From Haloprofundus salilacus (lineage in GTDB: Archaea; Halobacteriota; Halobacteria; Halobacteriales; Haloferacaceae): 64,000 nucleotides of DNA. Below the pieces are notes generated by a model, which worked only from the letters and a program-made list of their open reading frames with translations, made no database searches and was not told the origin of the DNA. A program made the position numbers and the translations under genes. Shown in pieces: positions 49,768 to 58,244 of the stretch. The stretch covers positions 1,674,001-1,738,000 of the forward strand of contig NZ_CP083723.1 in assembly GCF_020150815.1 (NCBI RefSeq), given 5' to 3'. Position 1 is the stretch's first letter. The number at the start of each line of letters is the position of its first letter.

Positions 49768-49788
49768 TTGTTCCGCAATACGGAACAA
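49768..49788. promoter_or_regulatory. IclR-type operator candidate 2 (TTGTTCCG-N5-CGGAACAA)
   Basis: Two perfect 8-base arms (49768-49775 and 49781-49788) flank CAATA, sharing the TTCCG-N5-CGGAA core with candidate 1. This resembles sites known for IclR-family regulators in bacteria. Confidence 0.6.
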
Positions 49789-50065
49789 GGCCGTTATTAT
49801 CAATTTAGAATAATAAGAAAAACCCCCGATTATTCAGAAGTAGAAATTTGATGTTATAACTGGCGTGTGCATTCATTATAGTTCTCGTATTAGGAGTCTA
49901 GAGGTGCGAAATCGGCGGTATCTGAAGACAAGAAGAGAGTTTCGTCGACTAGTCGCGACTTCCGAAATCATCTAATTGACAATAGCCAGATATAGTAATT
50001 GACGGAATATTAAAGATAATTATTTAACTTCGATTGTCGCTCGTTGAGTTGGTGTATCACAAATC

Positions 50066-51361
50066 ATGACAGTACTCGCAGCGGTCGGAATTCTAGCAGT
50101 GTTCGCGGTGTTCGGTCTGCTGATGATGACCGAAACCGTTCCAACGTTCATCGCCCTCGCGGCGATGGCTCTCGGTATCGCAATCGTTGGCGGACTCGGG
50201 CCGACGGAGATCGTCAACTCGGTAGTCGTCGACGGATCGACGCGACTCGCGGCGGCGTTCACCGCCGTCTTCTTCGGCGCGGCGCTCGGCTCTATCGTCG
50301 AACAGACCGGCATCGCCGAGGACCTCGTCAAGTCGGCTGCCGAACTCGGCGGCGACAACCCGTTCGTCGTCGCTGTCCTGCTCTACCTCGCCGTCGCAGT
50401 TATCTCGACGAGCATCTCCGGACTCGGCGCGTTCATCATGATCGCCACCATTGTGTTCCCGATCATGGTGAGCATCGGCTTCCCCCGGAAGATTGCGGCC
50501 GGAATCACGCTGCTCGCGTACGCCAACGGGGTGATGTTCAACCCCGCGAACTGGGTGTTCTACGCCGACGTCACCGGAATCGACCTCCAGAGCGTGATGG
50601 TGTGGGCGCTACCGACAGGCGTCGCGGCGCTGCTCGCGGGAGTGGCCTACATCACGTTTCAGACCCGGACATCCGAGTTTCAGGCGACGTGGGCCGCACG
50701 CGCCGAACCGGTCGGCGGGTCGGACGATCGAAACTCGGGCGTCCCGGTGTACGCGCTGCTGTCTCCCATCATTCCGGTCGTGCTCGTCGTCGCCGGATTA
50801 GAGGTTCTCCCGGCGTTCGTCGTCGGTATATTCTTCGCGGCCGTCGCGAGCAAACCCGGACTGCGCGGGATTCGACACCCAAGACGAACTCTCAATGAGG
50901 TGACCCGTGCCTTCCACGAGGGCATCTCGAACGCCGCCCCGGCCATCGCGCTGATGGTCGCCATTGGGTGGCTTCTCAACGCGGTGTTCGCCGAGTCCGT
51001 CGCGCAGACGATGGAGCCACTCCTCTCGGCCATCATCCCGGAGAACATGGTCCTGTACGCCGCGATGTTCATCGTCCTCGCTCCGCTGGCGCTCTACCGC
51101 GGCCCGCTCAACCTTTGGGGCCTCGGCAGCGGTATCATCGGCGTCCTCGCCGCCATCGGCATCAACCCCGCGCTCATCACAACGACGGCGGTCAGCGCGC
51201 TTCGCGTGCAAGCCCCGGCGGACCCGACGAACACCCACAACGCGTGGACGGCCGACGAGATGGACGTCAACGTGAACTCGTTGACGAAGAGCGTCCTCCC
51301 GTTCGCGTGGCTCACCGCCGCCGCCGGCATCGTCTTCTCGGTCGTCCTCTTCGGCCTCTAA
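50066..51361 (+). CDS. Ion-coupled organic anion transporter (IT superfamily-like), 431 aa
   Basis: It has twelve or so hydrophobic helices, beginning with 'LAAVGILAVFAVFGLLMMTE'. Conserved polar turns, such as S-T-S-I-S-G-L-G-A-F near residue 112 and 'LAYANGVMFNPANW' near 150, are typical of C4-dicarboxylate, citrate and gluconate-type carriers. The central loop (about 205-225) is soluble. I cannot choose a subfamily or substrate. It is the first gene of the operon, controlled from the divergent region, and should import the compound processed downstream. Confidence 0.75.
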   Translation: MTVLAAVGILAVFAVFGLLMMTETVPTFIALAAMALGIAIVGGLGPTEIVNSVVVDGSTRLAAAFTAVFFGAALGSIVEQTGIAEDLVKSAAELGGDNPFVVAVLLYLAVAVISTSISGLGAFIMIATIVFPIMVSIGFPRKIAAGITLLAYANGVMFNPANWVFYADVTGIDLQSVMVWALPTGVAALLAGVAYITFQTRTSEFQATWAARAEPVGGSDDRNSGVPVYALLSPIIPVVLVVAGLEVLPAFVVGIFFAAVASKPGLRGIRHPRRTLNEVTRAFHEGISNAAPAIALMVAIGWLLNAVFAESVAQTMEPLLSAIIPENMVLYAAMFIVLAPLALYRGPLNLWGLGSGIIGVLAAIGINPALITTTAVSALRVQAPADPTNTHNAWTADEMDVNVNSLTKSVLPFAWLTAAAGIVFSVVLFGL

Positions 51362-51379
51362 TCGCACCCAGTAGACACG

Positions 51380-53536
51380 ATGAATATGGATTCACTCCGA
51401 ATCGGTATCGACGTAGGCGGAACGTTCACCGACGCCGTCGCCATCGACAGCGACACGTTGGAAGTAGTGCGACAAGTGAAGGTCCCGACGACCCACGACG
51501 CCGAGGCGGGCGTCGCTGCCGGTATCGTCGAGGCGGCGTCGCAGATTCTCGAAGACGTCGACGCGACGCCCGAAGACGTCGTCTTCATCGCCCACGGGAC
51601 GACGCAAGCGACGAACGCGCTGCTGGAGGGCGACGTATCCGCCGTCGGCGTACTCGGTATGGGAAAGGGGCTGAAAGGCCGCCGCGGGCGAACGGAGACG
51701 AACGTCGGCGACATCGAACTCGAAGACGACCAGCGCATCCCCGTCGAGCACGAGTTCGTCACCATTGGCGACGACGGCGTTCCGTCGACGGAAGCCGTCG
51801 AAGAGGCGCTCGACGCGTTCGAGGCGGCGGGGGTGGAGTCGGTAGTCGCCAGTCAAGCGTTCGGCGTCGACGACCCGACCACCGAGGAACACGCCTGCAA
51901 ACTCGCTCGCGAGGCCGGCTTCGCCGCCATCGGCGCGCACGTCGTCTCGAAGCGCTACGGACTCAAGGTGCGGACGCGGACGGCGGTGGTCAACGCGAGC
52001 ATCCTTCCGCGGATGATGAAGACCTCGCGGTCAACCGCCGAGAGCATCGCCGGGATGGGCGTCGACGCGCCGCTGATGATAATGCGCTCCGACGGTGGCG
52101 TGATGGAGATCTCGGAGATGCAGCGCCGTCCGATTCAGACGATTCTCTCCGGACCGGCGGCGGGCGTCGCCGGCGCGCTGATGTACGAGAACGTCACCGA
52201 CGGCATCTTCATCGAAGTCGGCGGGACGAGCAGCGACATCAGCGTCATCGAGCGAGGGAAACCGAAGTGGAAATCCGCCGAAATCGGCGGTCACACCACG
52301 TTCCTCCGGACGCTCGACATCCGAACAGAGGGCGTCGCCGGCGGGTCGATGATTCGCGTCGACGACGGCGAGGTGTCGGGCGTCGGCCCGCGGAGCGCCC
52401 ACATCGCCGACCTACCGTACGCGGTGTACGCCGAAACCGACGCCATCGAGAGCCCACGCCTCGTTCGCGTCCGACCGAAGGAGGACGACCCCGAGTACGT
52501 CGCCGTCGAGACGGCCGACGGAACCCGGTACGCGCTGACGCCGAGCGGCGCGGCGAACGTGCTCGGACTTGTTTCAGACGACGCCTACACGGCCGGCAAC
52601 GCCGATGCCGCGCGGCGGGCCTTCGAACCGCTCGCCGACGAACTCGGCGTCAGCGTCAACGACGCTGCGCGGGCGGTGCTCGATGCCGCAGTCGAGAAAC
52701 TTGTTCCGGTCGTCGAGGACATCCTCGACGAGTACGGACTCAACGCGGGGCTACTCGAACTCGTGGGCGGTGGCGGCGGGAGCGCGGCCCTACTGCCGTA
52801 TCTCGCCGAGACGACTGATTACGACGCTCGACTCGCGACGAACCACGCGACCATCAGCACCATCGGCGTCGGTCTCGCGATGGTCCGCGACGTCGTCGAA
52901 CGCAACGTGATGGAACCGTCGGAGTCGGACATCGAGCGCCTGCGGCGAGAGGCGATCGACTCCGTCGTCGGTATGGGTGCGAGCCAGGAATCGGTCGAAG
53001 CGACCGTTGAGTACGACGCCTCGCGAAATCTCCTACGCGCCGAAGCAGAGGGGTCGACCGAGCTCCAGACCCGAGACCTCTCGCAGGGAGCTATCGACGA
53101 CGAGAGTCGGCACGAGACGGCGGCGGCGAGCCTCGATAGCGACTCCGACGCCGTGGAGTCGGTCGCCGAGACCGAGAGCCTCCGCGTCTTCCAGACCGAG
53201 CGGTCGTCGTCGCGGTTCTTCGGTCTGCTCACCAAGACGCGTCAGCCGACTGCCGTCGTCGACGGCGGCGGAGTCGCTCGACTCAAACTCGAAGACGCCG
53301 CCGTCTACACGCTGACAGGTGAGTCGGTCGTAGAGTCGGTCGACGAGGTGCTCGACCGCGAGTCGGTGTTCTCGAACTCCTCGGAGAAACTCCCGAACCT
53401 CTACGTTTGTCACGGCAGTCAATTACTCGACGTGAGCGGCATGTCGACCAGAGACCAGATTCACTCGCTCGTCGACATCGAACTCGGCGACGTTCCGGAC
53501 GACCAACAGCTCGTACTGTTGGCGGAGAAACCGTGA
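51380..53536 (+). CDS. HyuA-like hydantoinase/oxoprolinase subunit, 718 aa, no HyuB partner
   Basis: HyuA/OplA subunits use ATP to open hydantoin or 5-oxoproline rings, or carboxylate acetone and acetophenone. The actin-like N-terminus is 'RIGIDVGGTFTDAVAID'. Further motifs are 'AHGTTQATNALLEG', 'ILSGPAAGVAGAL' and 'FIEVGGTSSDISV'. The Gly-rich 'GGGGGSAALLPYLAE' segment is near residue 457. The C-terminal 120-160 residues ('SSRFFGLLTKTRQPTAVVDG') form an added domain I do not recognise in HyuA. No hyuB gene is next to it, which is unusual. The stop overlaps the peptidase GTG by four bases. Confidence 0.85.
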   Translation: MNMDSLRIGIDVGGTFTDAVAIDSDTLEVVRQVKVPTTHDAEAGVAAGIVEAASQILEDVDATPEDVVFIAHGTTQATNALLEGDVSAVGVLGMGKGLKGRRGRTETNVGDIELEDDQRIPVEHEFVTIGDDGVPSTEAVEEALDAFEAAGVESVVASQAFGVDDPTTEEHACKLAREAGFAAIGAHVVSKRYGLKVRTRTAVVNASILPRMMKTSRSTAESIAGMGVDAPLMIMRSDGGVMEISEMQRRPIQTILSGPAAGVAGALMYENVTDGIFIEVGGTSSDISVIERGKPKWKSAEIGGHTTFLRTLDIRTEGVAGGSMIRVDDGEVSGVGPRSAHIADLPYAVYAETDAIESPRLVRVRPKEDDPEYVAVETADGTRYALTPSGAANVLGLVSDDAYTAGNADAARRAFEPLADELGVSVNDAARAVLDAAVEKLVPVVEDILDEYGLNAGLLELVGGGGGSAALLPYLAETTDYDARLATNHATISTIGVGLAMVRDVVERNVMEPSESDIERLRREAIDSVVGMGASQESVEATVEYDASRNLLRAEAEGSTELQTRDLSQGAIDDESRHETAAASLDSDSDAVESVAETESLRVFQTERSSSRFFGLLTKTRQPTAVVDGGGVARLKLEDAAVYTLTGESVVESVDEVLDRESVFSNSSEKLPNLYVCHGSQLLDVSGMSTRDQIHSLVDIELGDVPDDQQLVLLAEKP

Positions 53537-54054
53537 CGCCACGAACGGCGACGCGTCGAGAACGCGCCGACGCACTCGGTCGAGAGCACGCCGCCCGCAC
53601 GGTCGACCGCTACGGCACCCGAGAGCCGCGACGCATCGCACAGGCCGCGGGAGTGACCGTCCGAACCGACGAGTGGGGCGGGCTCTCGTCACTCGCGCTC
53701 CTCGGCACGTACGCCGACGGAACCGTAACGCTCTACACACGACAGATAGCGGCCGCCGCAGCGGCGGTCGACGTTTCGGAGTCGCTCGCAACGGAGCTGG
53801 TGCTGGCACACGAACTGGCTCATCACACGTTCGCAGTCGACCCGCCGACGTTTGGAGAGACCGAACAATCAGGCTGTCGACGGTGGCTGTCGGCGTTGCT
53901 CCCGGGCCGCCGAGACGGACTGTCGCGCGATCTCGAAGAAGTCGCCGCTCACGCGTTCGTCGCGACGCTCGTCCCCGAGTCGACCGGCGAAGCGCTGGAC
54001 GCACTCCGCACGTACTGCCCGCAGACCGACCCCTCGATTCGATACTCAGAATGA
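53533..54054 (+). CDS. ImmA/IrrE-like zinc metallopeptidase, 173 aa
   Basis: Start GTG 53533 overlaps the HyuA stop (GTGA), and its own stop overlaps the next ATG (ATGA, 54051-54054). The zinc motif H-E-L-A-H is at residues 93-97 in 'VLAHELAHHTF'; a likely third ligand is the glutamate in 'LEEVAAHAFVATLV' (about 135-136). An N-terminal helical part (about 10-45) could be a partner-binding domain. Such peptidases cleave a repressor (ImmA, IrrE). No Xre-type repressor gene is nearby; IclR across the intergenic region is a speculative target. Confidence 0.78.
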   Translation: MTPRTATRRERADALGREHAARTVDRYGTREPRRIAQAAGVTVRTDEWGGLSSLALLGTYADGTVTLYTRQIAAAAAAVDVSESLATELVLAHELAHHTFAVDPPTFGETEQSGCRRWLSALLPGRRDGLSRDLEEVAAHAFVATLVPESTGEALDALRTYCPQTDPSIRYSE

Positions 54055-56036
54055 CTGAAACCGACACCTACGACGTCGCCGTTCTCGGCGGCACGCCCGG
54101 CGGCATCGCCGCCGGAGTCCGCGCCGCCAGAGACGGTGCTGAAACCCTCTTGATCAGCTACAACTGCCACCTCGGCGGGATGATGGCGGGCGGGTTGAGC
54201 TACACAGACACGCTGATACAGAAACCCCGCGCGCCCATCCTGCAGGAGTTCGTCGACGCCGCACGCGACCACTACGCCGAGAACTACGGCGAGGACTCCG
54301 AGCAGTACGAGTTCTGCGAAGGCGGCTACATCTTCGAACCGCACGTCGCCGAGGACATCTTCGACCGCCTCGTCGCCGACGAGTCGAACTTGACGCTCCT
54401 ACGCGCCTATCGACTTGTTTCGGCGGAGCGGACGGGTCGAACCGTCCGGTCGCTCCGAATCGAACCGTTCGACCCCGAAACCGGCGAGCGACGCGACGGC
54501 GACGAGCGCCGCGTCGAAGCAGACGTGTTCGTCGAGGCAACGTACGAGGGCGACCTCGCAGCGACCGTCGGCGTCCCCTACCGGATCGGGCGCGAGTCCC
54601 GCAGCGAGTACGACGAGCAGTTCGCGGGACGGCTGTTCACGGGAATCCGCGGCGACCGCTTCTACCCCCGCGAGGCCGTCGGCAATGAGGACGACAGCGC
54701 GCCCGCCGACCGCCGCGGGCCGCTCGACGTCGCCCCCGAGAAGCGGCGCGGCGACCTCGACATCACCCCACATCCCGCGGGACTTACTGAAATATTCCCC
54801 GGCAGCACCGGCGAGGGGGACGACGCGATTCAGGCGTACAACTACCGCCTCTGTCTGAGCCGCAACCCGGAGAACCGCCGTCGCCCCGAGAAGCCGGAGC
54901 GCTACGACCGCGATGAGTTCCTCCGCGAACTCCCCGAAATAGAGGAGTCGGGGCTCCGCTCGTACCTACTGCTGCGCTACCTGCCGAACGAGAAGGCGGA
55001 CATGAACTCGGCGGACCTCCCCGGCGAGAACCACGACTACCCTGAAGCCGACTGGGAGGAGCGCGCCGAGCAGGCGCGCAGACACCGCGAGTATGCGCTC
55101 GGACTGCTCTACTTCTTGCAGAACGACGAGGCGGTCCCCGACGAGATTCGGGAAGACGCCCGCGAGTGGGGGCTGGCGAGAGACGAGTTCACGGAGACAG
55201 ACAATTTCCCGTGGCAACTGTACGTCCGCGAGGCGCGGCGCATCGAGGGACGCTACACGTTCACCGAGAACGACGCCCGCCACGCGCCCGGTCTCGACCG
55301 GACGCCAGTCCACGCCGACAGCGTCGCCGTCGCGGAGTACCCGCTCGACTCGCACGCCTGCCACGAGGAGCGACGGCTGGGAAGCCAACCGGAAGGATTC
55401 TTCTACGCCTCGCAGGTGACGCGGCCTTCGCAGGTGCCGTACCGCGCGCTGCTCCCGAAGGGCGTCGACAACCTCGTCGTTCCCGTGCCGCTGTCGTCGA
55501 CGCACGTCTCCTACGGGACGATTCGGCTCGAACCGACGTGGCTGCACATCGGCGAGTCGGCGGGCGTCGCCGCCGCGATAGCCGTCGAAACGGGCGACGC
55601 GCCCGCGAGGCTCGACCCGTCGCACGTTCAACGACGACTCGTCGACTCCGGGGTCACTCTCTCCTTTTTCAACGACGTCGACGCGGAGACGGATGCGGCG
55701 TGGGCACCGGCCGTCCAGTATCTCGGGACGAAGGGCTTCTTCGCCGACTACGACGCCCGACCGACGGCGTCGCTATCGGAGTCCGTCGCCGAGGTGTGGG
55801 CGTCGGCCGCCGCCGAACTTCGAGAGGAGGAAACAGTCGACGCGTCGGCGCTCGCCCACCGACTCCCGTCGGCCGAGGCGAGCGGTTCCGCGGAGTCCGT
55901 CACCGGCGACGCGTTCGCCGCGCGCCTCTCGGAGGCGCTCGGTGACGACGTGTCGCTCCCGGACGCCGTCGACGGAGCGGCGCCGCTCTCGCGAGGCGAC
56001 GCCTGCCTCGTCGTCTATCGGGCGCTCGCGGAGTAG
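54051..56036 (+). CDS. FAD-dependent oxidoreductase (FAD_oxidored family), 661 aa
   Basis: The dinucleotide-binding start is 'DVAVLGGTPGGIAAGVRAAR' with a G-G-x-P-G-G turn, followed by 'LISYNCHLGGMMAGGLSYTD'. The C-terminal FAD-binding part has 'HIGESAGVAAAIAVETGDAP'. These enzymes, often loosely called xanthan lyases, act on unknown organic substrates. The final 100 residues ('YLGTKGFFADYDARPTASLS' and 'PLSRGDACLVVYRALAE') resemble one or two SLH-like repeats, although no signal peptide is present. It is the last gene of the operon; the next start is 68 bases on. Confidence 0.85.
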   Translation: MTETDTYDVAVLGGTPGGIAAGVRAARDGAETLLISYNCHLGGMMAGGLSYTDTLIQKPRAPILQEFVDAARDHYAENYGEDSEQYEFCEGGYIFEPHVAEDIFDRLVADESNLTLLRAYRLVSAERTGRTVRSLRIEPFDPETGERRDGDERRVEADVFVEATYEGDLAATVGVPYRIGRESRSEYDEQFAGRLFTGIRGDRFYPREAVGNEDDSAPADRRGPLDVAPEKRRGDLDITPHPAGLTEIFPGSTGEGDDAIQAYNYRLCLSRNPENRRRPEKPERYDRDEFLRELPEIEESGLRSYLLLRYLPNEKADMNSADLPGENHDYPEADWEERAEQARRHREYALGLLYFLQNDEAVPDEIREDAREWGLARDEFTETDNFPWQLYVREARRIEGRYTFTENDARHAPGLDRTPVHADSVAVAEYPLDSHACHEERRLGSQPEGFFYASQVTRPSQVPYRALLPKGVDNLVVPVPLSSTHVSYGTIRLEPTWLHIGESAGVAAAIAVETGDAPARLDPSHVQRRLVDSGVTLSFFNDVDAETDAAWAPAVQYLGTKGFFADYDARPTASLSESVAEVWASAAAELREEETVDASALAHRLPSAEASGSAESVTGDAFAARLSEALGDDVSLPDAVDGAAPLSRGDACLVVYRALAE

Positions 56037-56103
56037 CTGAAACGACCCCGTCCGGCGCCACGGCGGACCCAACCAATTTTTCGCCCGCGCACGAAGGAAT
56101 CGT

Positions 56104-56619
56104 ATGGACTTCGAAGTCGTCCGAGGCGACATCGCCGCGCAGTCAGCGGACGCGCTCGTCAACGCAGCGGGTACGAGCCTCCGCATGGGGTCGGGCGTGG
56201 CGGGCGCGCTCCGGCGCGCAGCCGGAGAGGAACTCAACGAGGAGGCGATGTCGAAGGGACCGGTCGAACTGGGCGAAGTCGCCGTCACCGACGCGTACGA
56301 ACTCGATGCCGACTACCTGATTCACGCGGCGGCGATGCCGCACTACGGAGATGGACAGGCGACCGAACAGAGCATCCGAGACGCGACGCGGAACACGCTC
56401 GAAGTGGCCAACGAACGCGGTTGCGAGTCACTCGTGATTCCGGCGCTCGGGTGCGGCGTGGCGGGCTTTCCGCTCGACTTCGGTTCGAGACTGATTTTCG
56501 AGGAGATTTGGGCGTTCAAGCCGTCGTCGCTGCGCGACGTTCGGTTCATCGCCTACAGCGACGAGGAGTACGAGACGGTCCGCCGCGTCGCCGAAAACGT
56601 CCCGGAGGAAACGGAGTGA
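56104..56619 (+). CDS. Macro domain protein (ADP-ribose-1''-phosphate/deacylase type), 171 aa
   Basis: The ADP-ribose site motifs are 'RGDIAAQSADALVNAAG' and 'GSGVAGALRRAAGEEL', and the second glycine loop is 'PALGCGVAGFP'. A catalytic-type Asn in 'VNAAG' is at about residue 21. A CAATTTTTC element is about 27 bases before ATG 56104. It may remove ADP-ribose from proteins or bind ADP-ribose metabolites. It is monocistronic. Confidence 0.9.
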   Translation: MDFEVVRGDIAAQSADALVNAAGTSLRMGSGVAGALRRAAGEELNEEAMSKGPVELGEVAVTDAYELDADYLIHAAAMPHYGDGQATEQSIRDATRNTLEVANERGCESLVIPALGCGVAGFPLDFGSRLIFEEIWAFKPSSLRDVRFIAYSDEEYETVRRVAENVPEETE

Positions 56620-56681
56620 GTTGGCAGTAGACGGGTCTCACAGTACAATTTATCTCCTCGGTGAGTCGATCAGTATCGATA

Positions 56682-57398
56682 ATGATTAGCGATTCGCTCA
56701 ACTACCTCCGCGAAAGTGACGACGCCGTCGCGACGGTGCTCGTCGGCGGCATTCTCCTCCTGCTCGGGTTCCTGCTGGTTCCGCTGTTCACGGTCGCGGG
56801 CTACCTCGTTCGGGTGCTCCGCGGCACCGCGAAGGGCGACGACCGTCCGCCGGCGTTCGACGACCGGGTCGAGATGACCGTCGAAGGCCTGTTCGCCTCC
56901 GTCGTCGGCTTCGTCTACTTCGTCGTCCCCTCGCTACTCGTCGGCCTCGTGGGCTTCCTCATCGTCAGCGTGGCGTTCGTCGTCGTCCCCGGCGAGCCGA
57001 GTCCCGCCCCGGACCCGCTCGTCGGAGTCGCGTTGACGCTCGTCTCCGTAGTCGGGTCGGTCGGTCTCTGGCTCGTCGGTCTCTACGCCGGCCCGGCGGC
57101 CGTCGCCAACTACGCGACAACCGGCCGATTCGGCGCGGCGTTCGCGGGACGGTCGCTCTGGGAGGCCATGACGACCCGAGCGTACGCGACAGCGTGGCTC
57201 TCGGCGGCCCTGGTGCTGCTGGCCTCCGGCGTCCTCGGCGGACTGCTCGCGACCACCTTCGTCGGCGGCCTCCTCACAACGTTCGTCACGTTCTACGCGC
57301 TCGTCGCCGCTGCGTACCTCCTCGGGCGCTCGTGGGGAGAGTTGCGCTCGAACGGCCGTCGCCAGGACCCGACCCCGTCGGAACGGCCCGCTATCTGA
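56682..57398 (+). CDS. DUF4013 family membrane protein, 238 aa
   Basis: Start ATG 56682 (MISDSLNYLRESDDAVATVL), matching the DUF4013 N-terminus. It has a CAATTTATC element 30 bases upstream. Six membrane helices are present, with 'PLFTVAGYLVRVLRGTAKGD' after the first helix. DUF4013 proteins are common in haloarchaea and have no known function. Confidence 0.8.
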   Translation: MISDSLNYLRESDDAVATVLVGGILLLLGFLLVPLFTVAGYLVRVLRGTAKGDDRPPAFDDRVEMTVEGLFASVVGFVYFVVPSLLVGLVGFLIVSVAFVVVPGEPSPAPDPLVGVALTLVSVVGSVGLWLVGLYAGPAAVANYATTGRFGAAFAGRSLWEAMTTRAYATAWLSAALVLLASGVLGGLLATTFVGGLLTTFVTFYALVAAAYLLGRSWGELRSNGRRQDPTPSERPAI

Positions 57399-57467
57399 AG
57401 CAGTCGACAACCCGTCGACTACCGTATATGGCCGCCTGGGGGGCTTAGAAGCCGAAATTCTGATGTG

Positions 57468-57476
57468 TCTTTATCG
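57468..57476 (+). promoter_or_regulatory. TATA box of the DUF6069-like gene
   Basis: CTTTATC is centred 28 bases before GTG 57500. Confidence 0.5.
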
Positions 57477-57499
57477 TCTCAGGAGTCATTAGAATAGCC

Positions 57500-57934
57500 G
57501 TGACAACACAATCAGTCTCTTCGCCTGCAGTCGCGGCGCCCGTCGAACGGGTACCGAAAAACCGATTCTTCCGCGCCGGTCTCCTCGCAATCGCGATGGC
57601 GCTGGCGTCGGTCGTCCTCCTCCGCCTCGTCGCGGGCTTCCTGTTCGCCGTCGACCCGGCGTTCCTGCCGTTGCAGTGGACGCCCATCGTCGCGACGACG
57701 GTCGTCGCCGGGGTCGGCGCGACGGTCGCCTACGCGCTCGTCGACCGATTCACCGACCGCCCGATTCGGACCTTCACGGCGCTCGCCGCGACGGTACTCG
57801 TACTGTCGCTGCTCCCACTCTCACAGTTCCTGAGCGAGGTTTCGACGGGTATCTTCGTGACGCTCGTCGGGATGCACGTACTCGTCGCGGGCGTACTCGT
57901 CGCGGTTCTGACGCGCCGCGCGCGTCGGGTCTAA
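57500..57934 (+). CDS. DUF6069-like four-helix membrane protein, 144 aa
   Basis: Start GTG 57500 with a well-placed TATA element. A 20-residue polar N-terminus is followed by four helices ('LLAIAMALASVVLLRLVAGF', 'PIVATTVVAGVGATVAYALV', 'FTALAATVLVLSLLPLSQFL', 'IFVTLVGMHVLVAGVLVAVL'). The second-helix 'ATVAYALVDRFTDRPIRTFT' loop is typical. Function unknown. Confidence 0.75.
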   Translation: MTTQSVSSPAVAAPVERVPKNRFFRAGLLAIAMALASVVLLRLVAGFLFAVDPAFLPLQWTPIVATTVVAGVGATVAYALVDRFTDRPIRTFTALAATVLVLSLLPLSQFLSEVSTGIFVTLVGMHVLVAGVLVAVLTRRARRV

Positions 57935-58076
57935 ACACATCTGTTTTCTAAACGACCGGCTCTGTCGAAATCCTCGATCAGTGATCGCCTGGCGAGACCG
58001 TGCTGAATACGGAGCGCGTATCGGTCATCCGCTCGACACTCGATGTGAGCAAATCGAATCGCTCAGTACAGAGACT

Positions 58077-58244
58077 TCAGATAGCACGATCAAAGTCGTC
58101 ACTACCACATTGACAACCTCCATCTGTTCCGACTGGACGGTAATTATCGTTCTCCGTTTCTTGCGCCGGATAGATGTTCCCGCATTCGACGCATTTGACA
58201 AAAACGGACGGTTCTCCCCCTGCTTTTGGACCTTCCTTCGTCAT
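58077..58244 (-). CDS. Small zinc-ribbon protein, 55 aa, on the minus strand
   Basis: ATG 58244 opens a frame of 55 codons that reads MTKEGPKAGGEPSVFVKC and continues with V-E-C-G-N-I-Y-P. Knuckle one is C-V-E-C (residues 18-21) and knuckle two C-Q-C-G with C44 and C46, so the second is C-x-C. The intervening 'ENDNYRPVGTDGG' is unlike shadow sequence, and the codons are AT-richer than in neighbouring genes. It is hidden under ORFs on the other strand. No clear TATA element was found. It may be part of a laterally acquired patch. Confidence 0.65.
   Translation of the reverse strand: MTKEGPKAGGEPSVFVKCVECGNIYPAQETENDNYRPVGTDGGCQCGSDDFDRAI

Larger units (their letters stand above)
49641..50065 (+). 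promoter_or_regulatory. 425-base AT-rich intergenic region with divergent promoters
   Basis: No gene is seen. It contains the IclR promoter on the minus strand, two palindromes, a pair of overlapping self-complementary 10-mers (CGACTAGTCG at 49946-49955 and AGTCGCGACT at 49951-49960), and a TATTTAA box at 50021-50027 for the operon on the right. That box implies a short 5' leader of about 15-20 bases before ATG 50066. Confidence 0.55.

Noticed and set aside
48873-56036. Defence island interpretation of the IclR/HyuA/peptidase cluster
   Set aside because: The ImmA-like protease alone prompted this, but the transporter, HyuA and FAD enzyme are metabolic and no nuclease or phage-related gene is present.
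57958-57973. Possible insertion-element terminal repeat
   Set aside because: No second inverted copy or target duplication was found nearby, so it is mentioned only as a clue.
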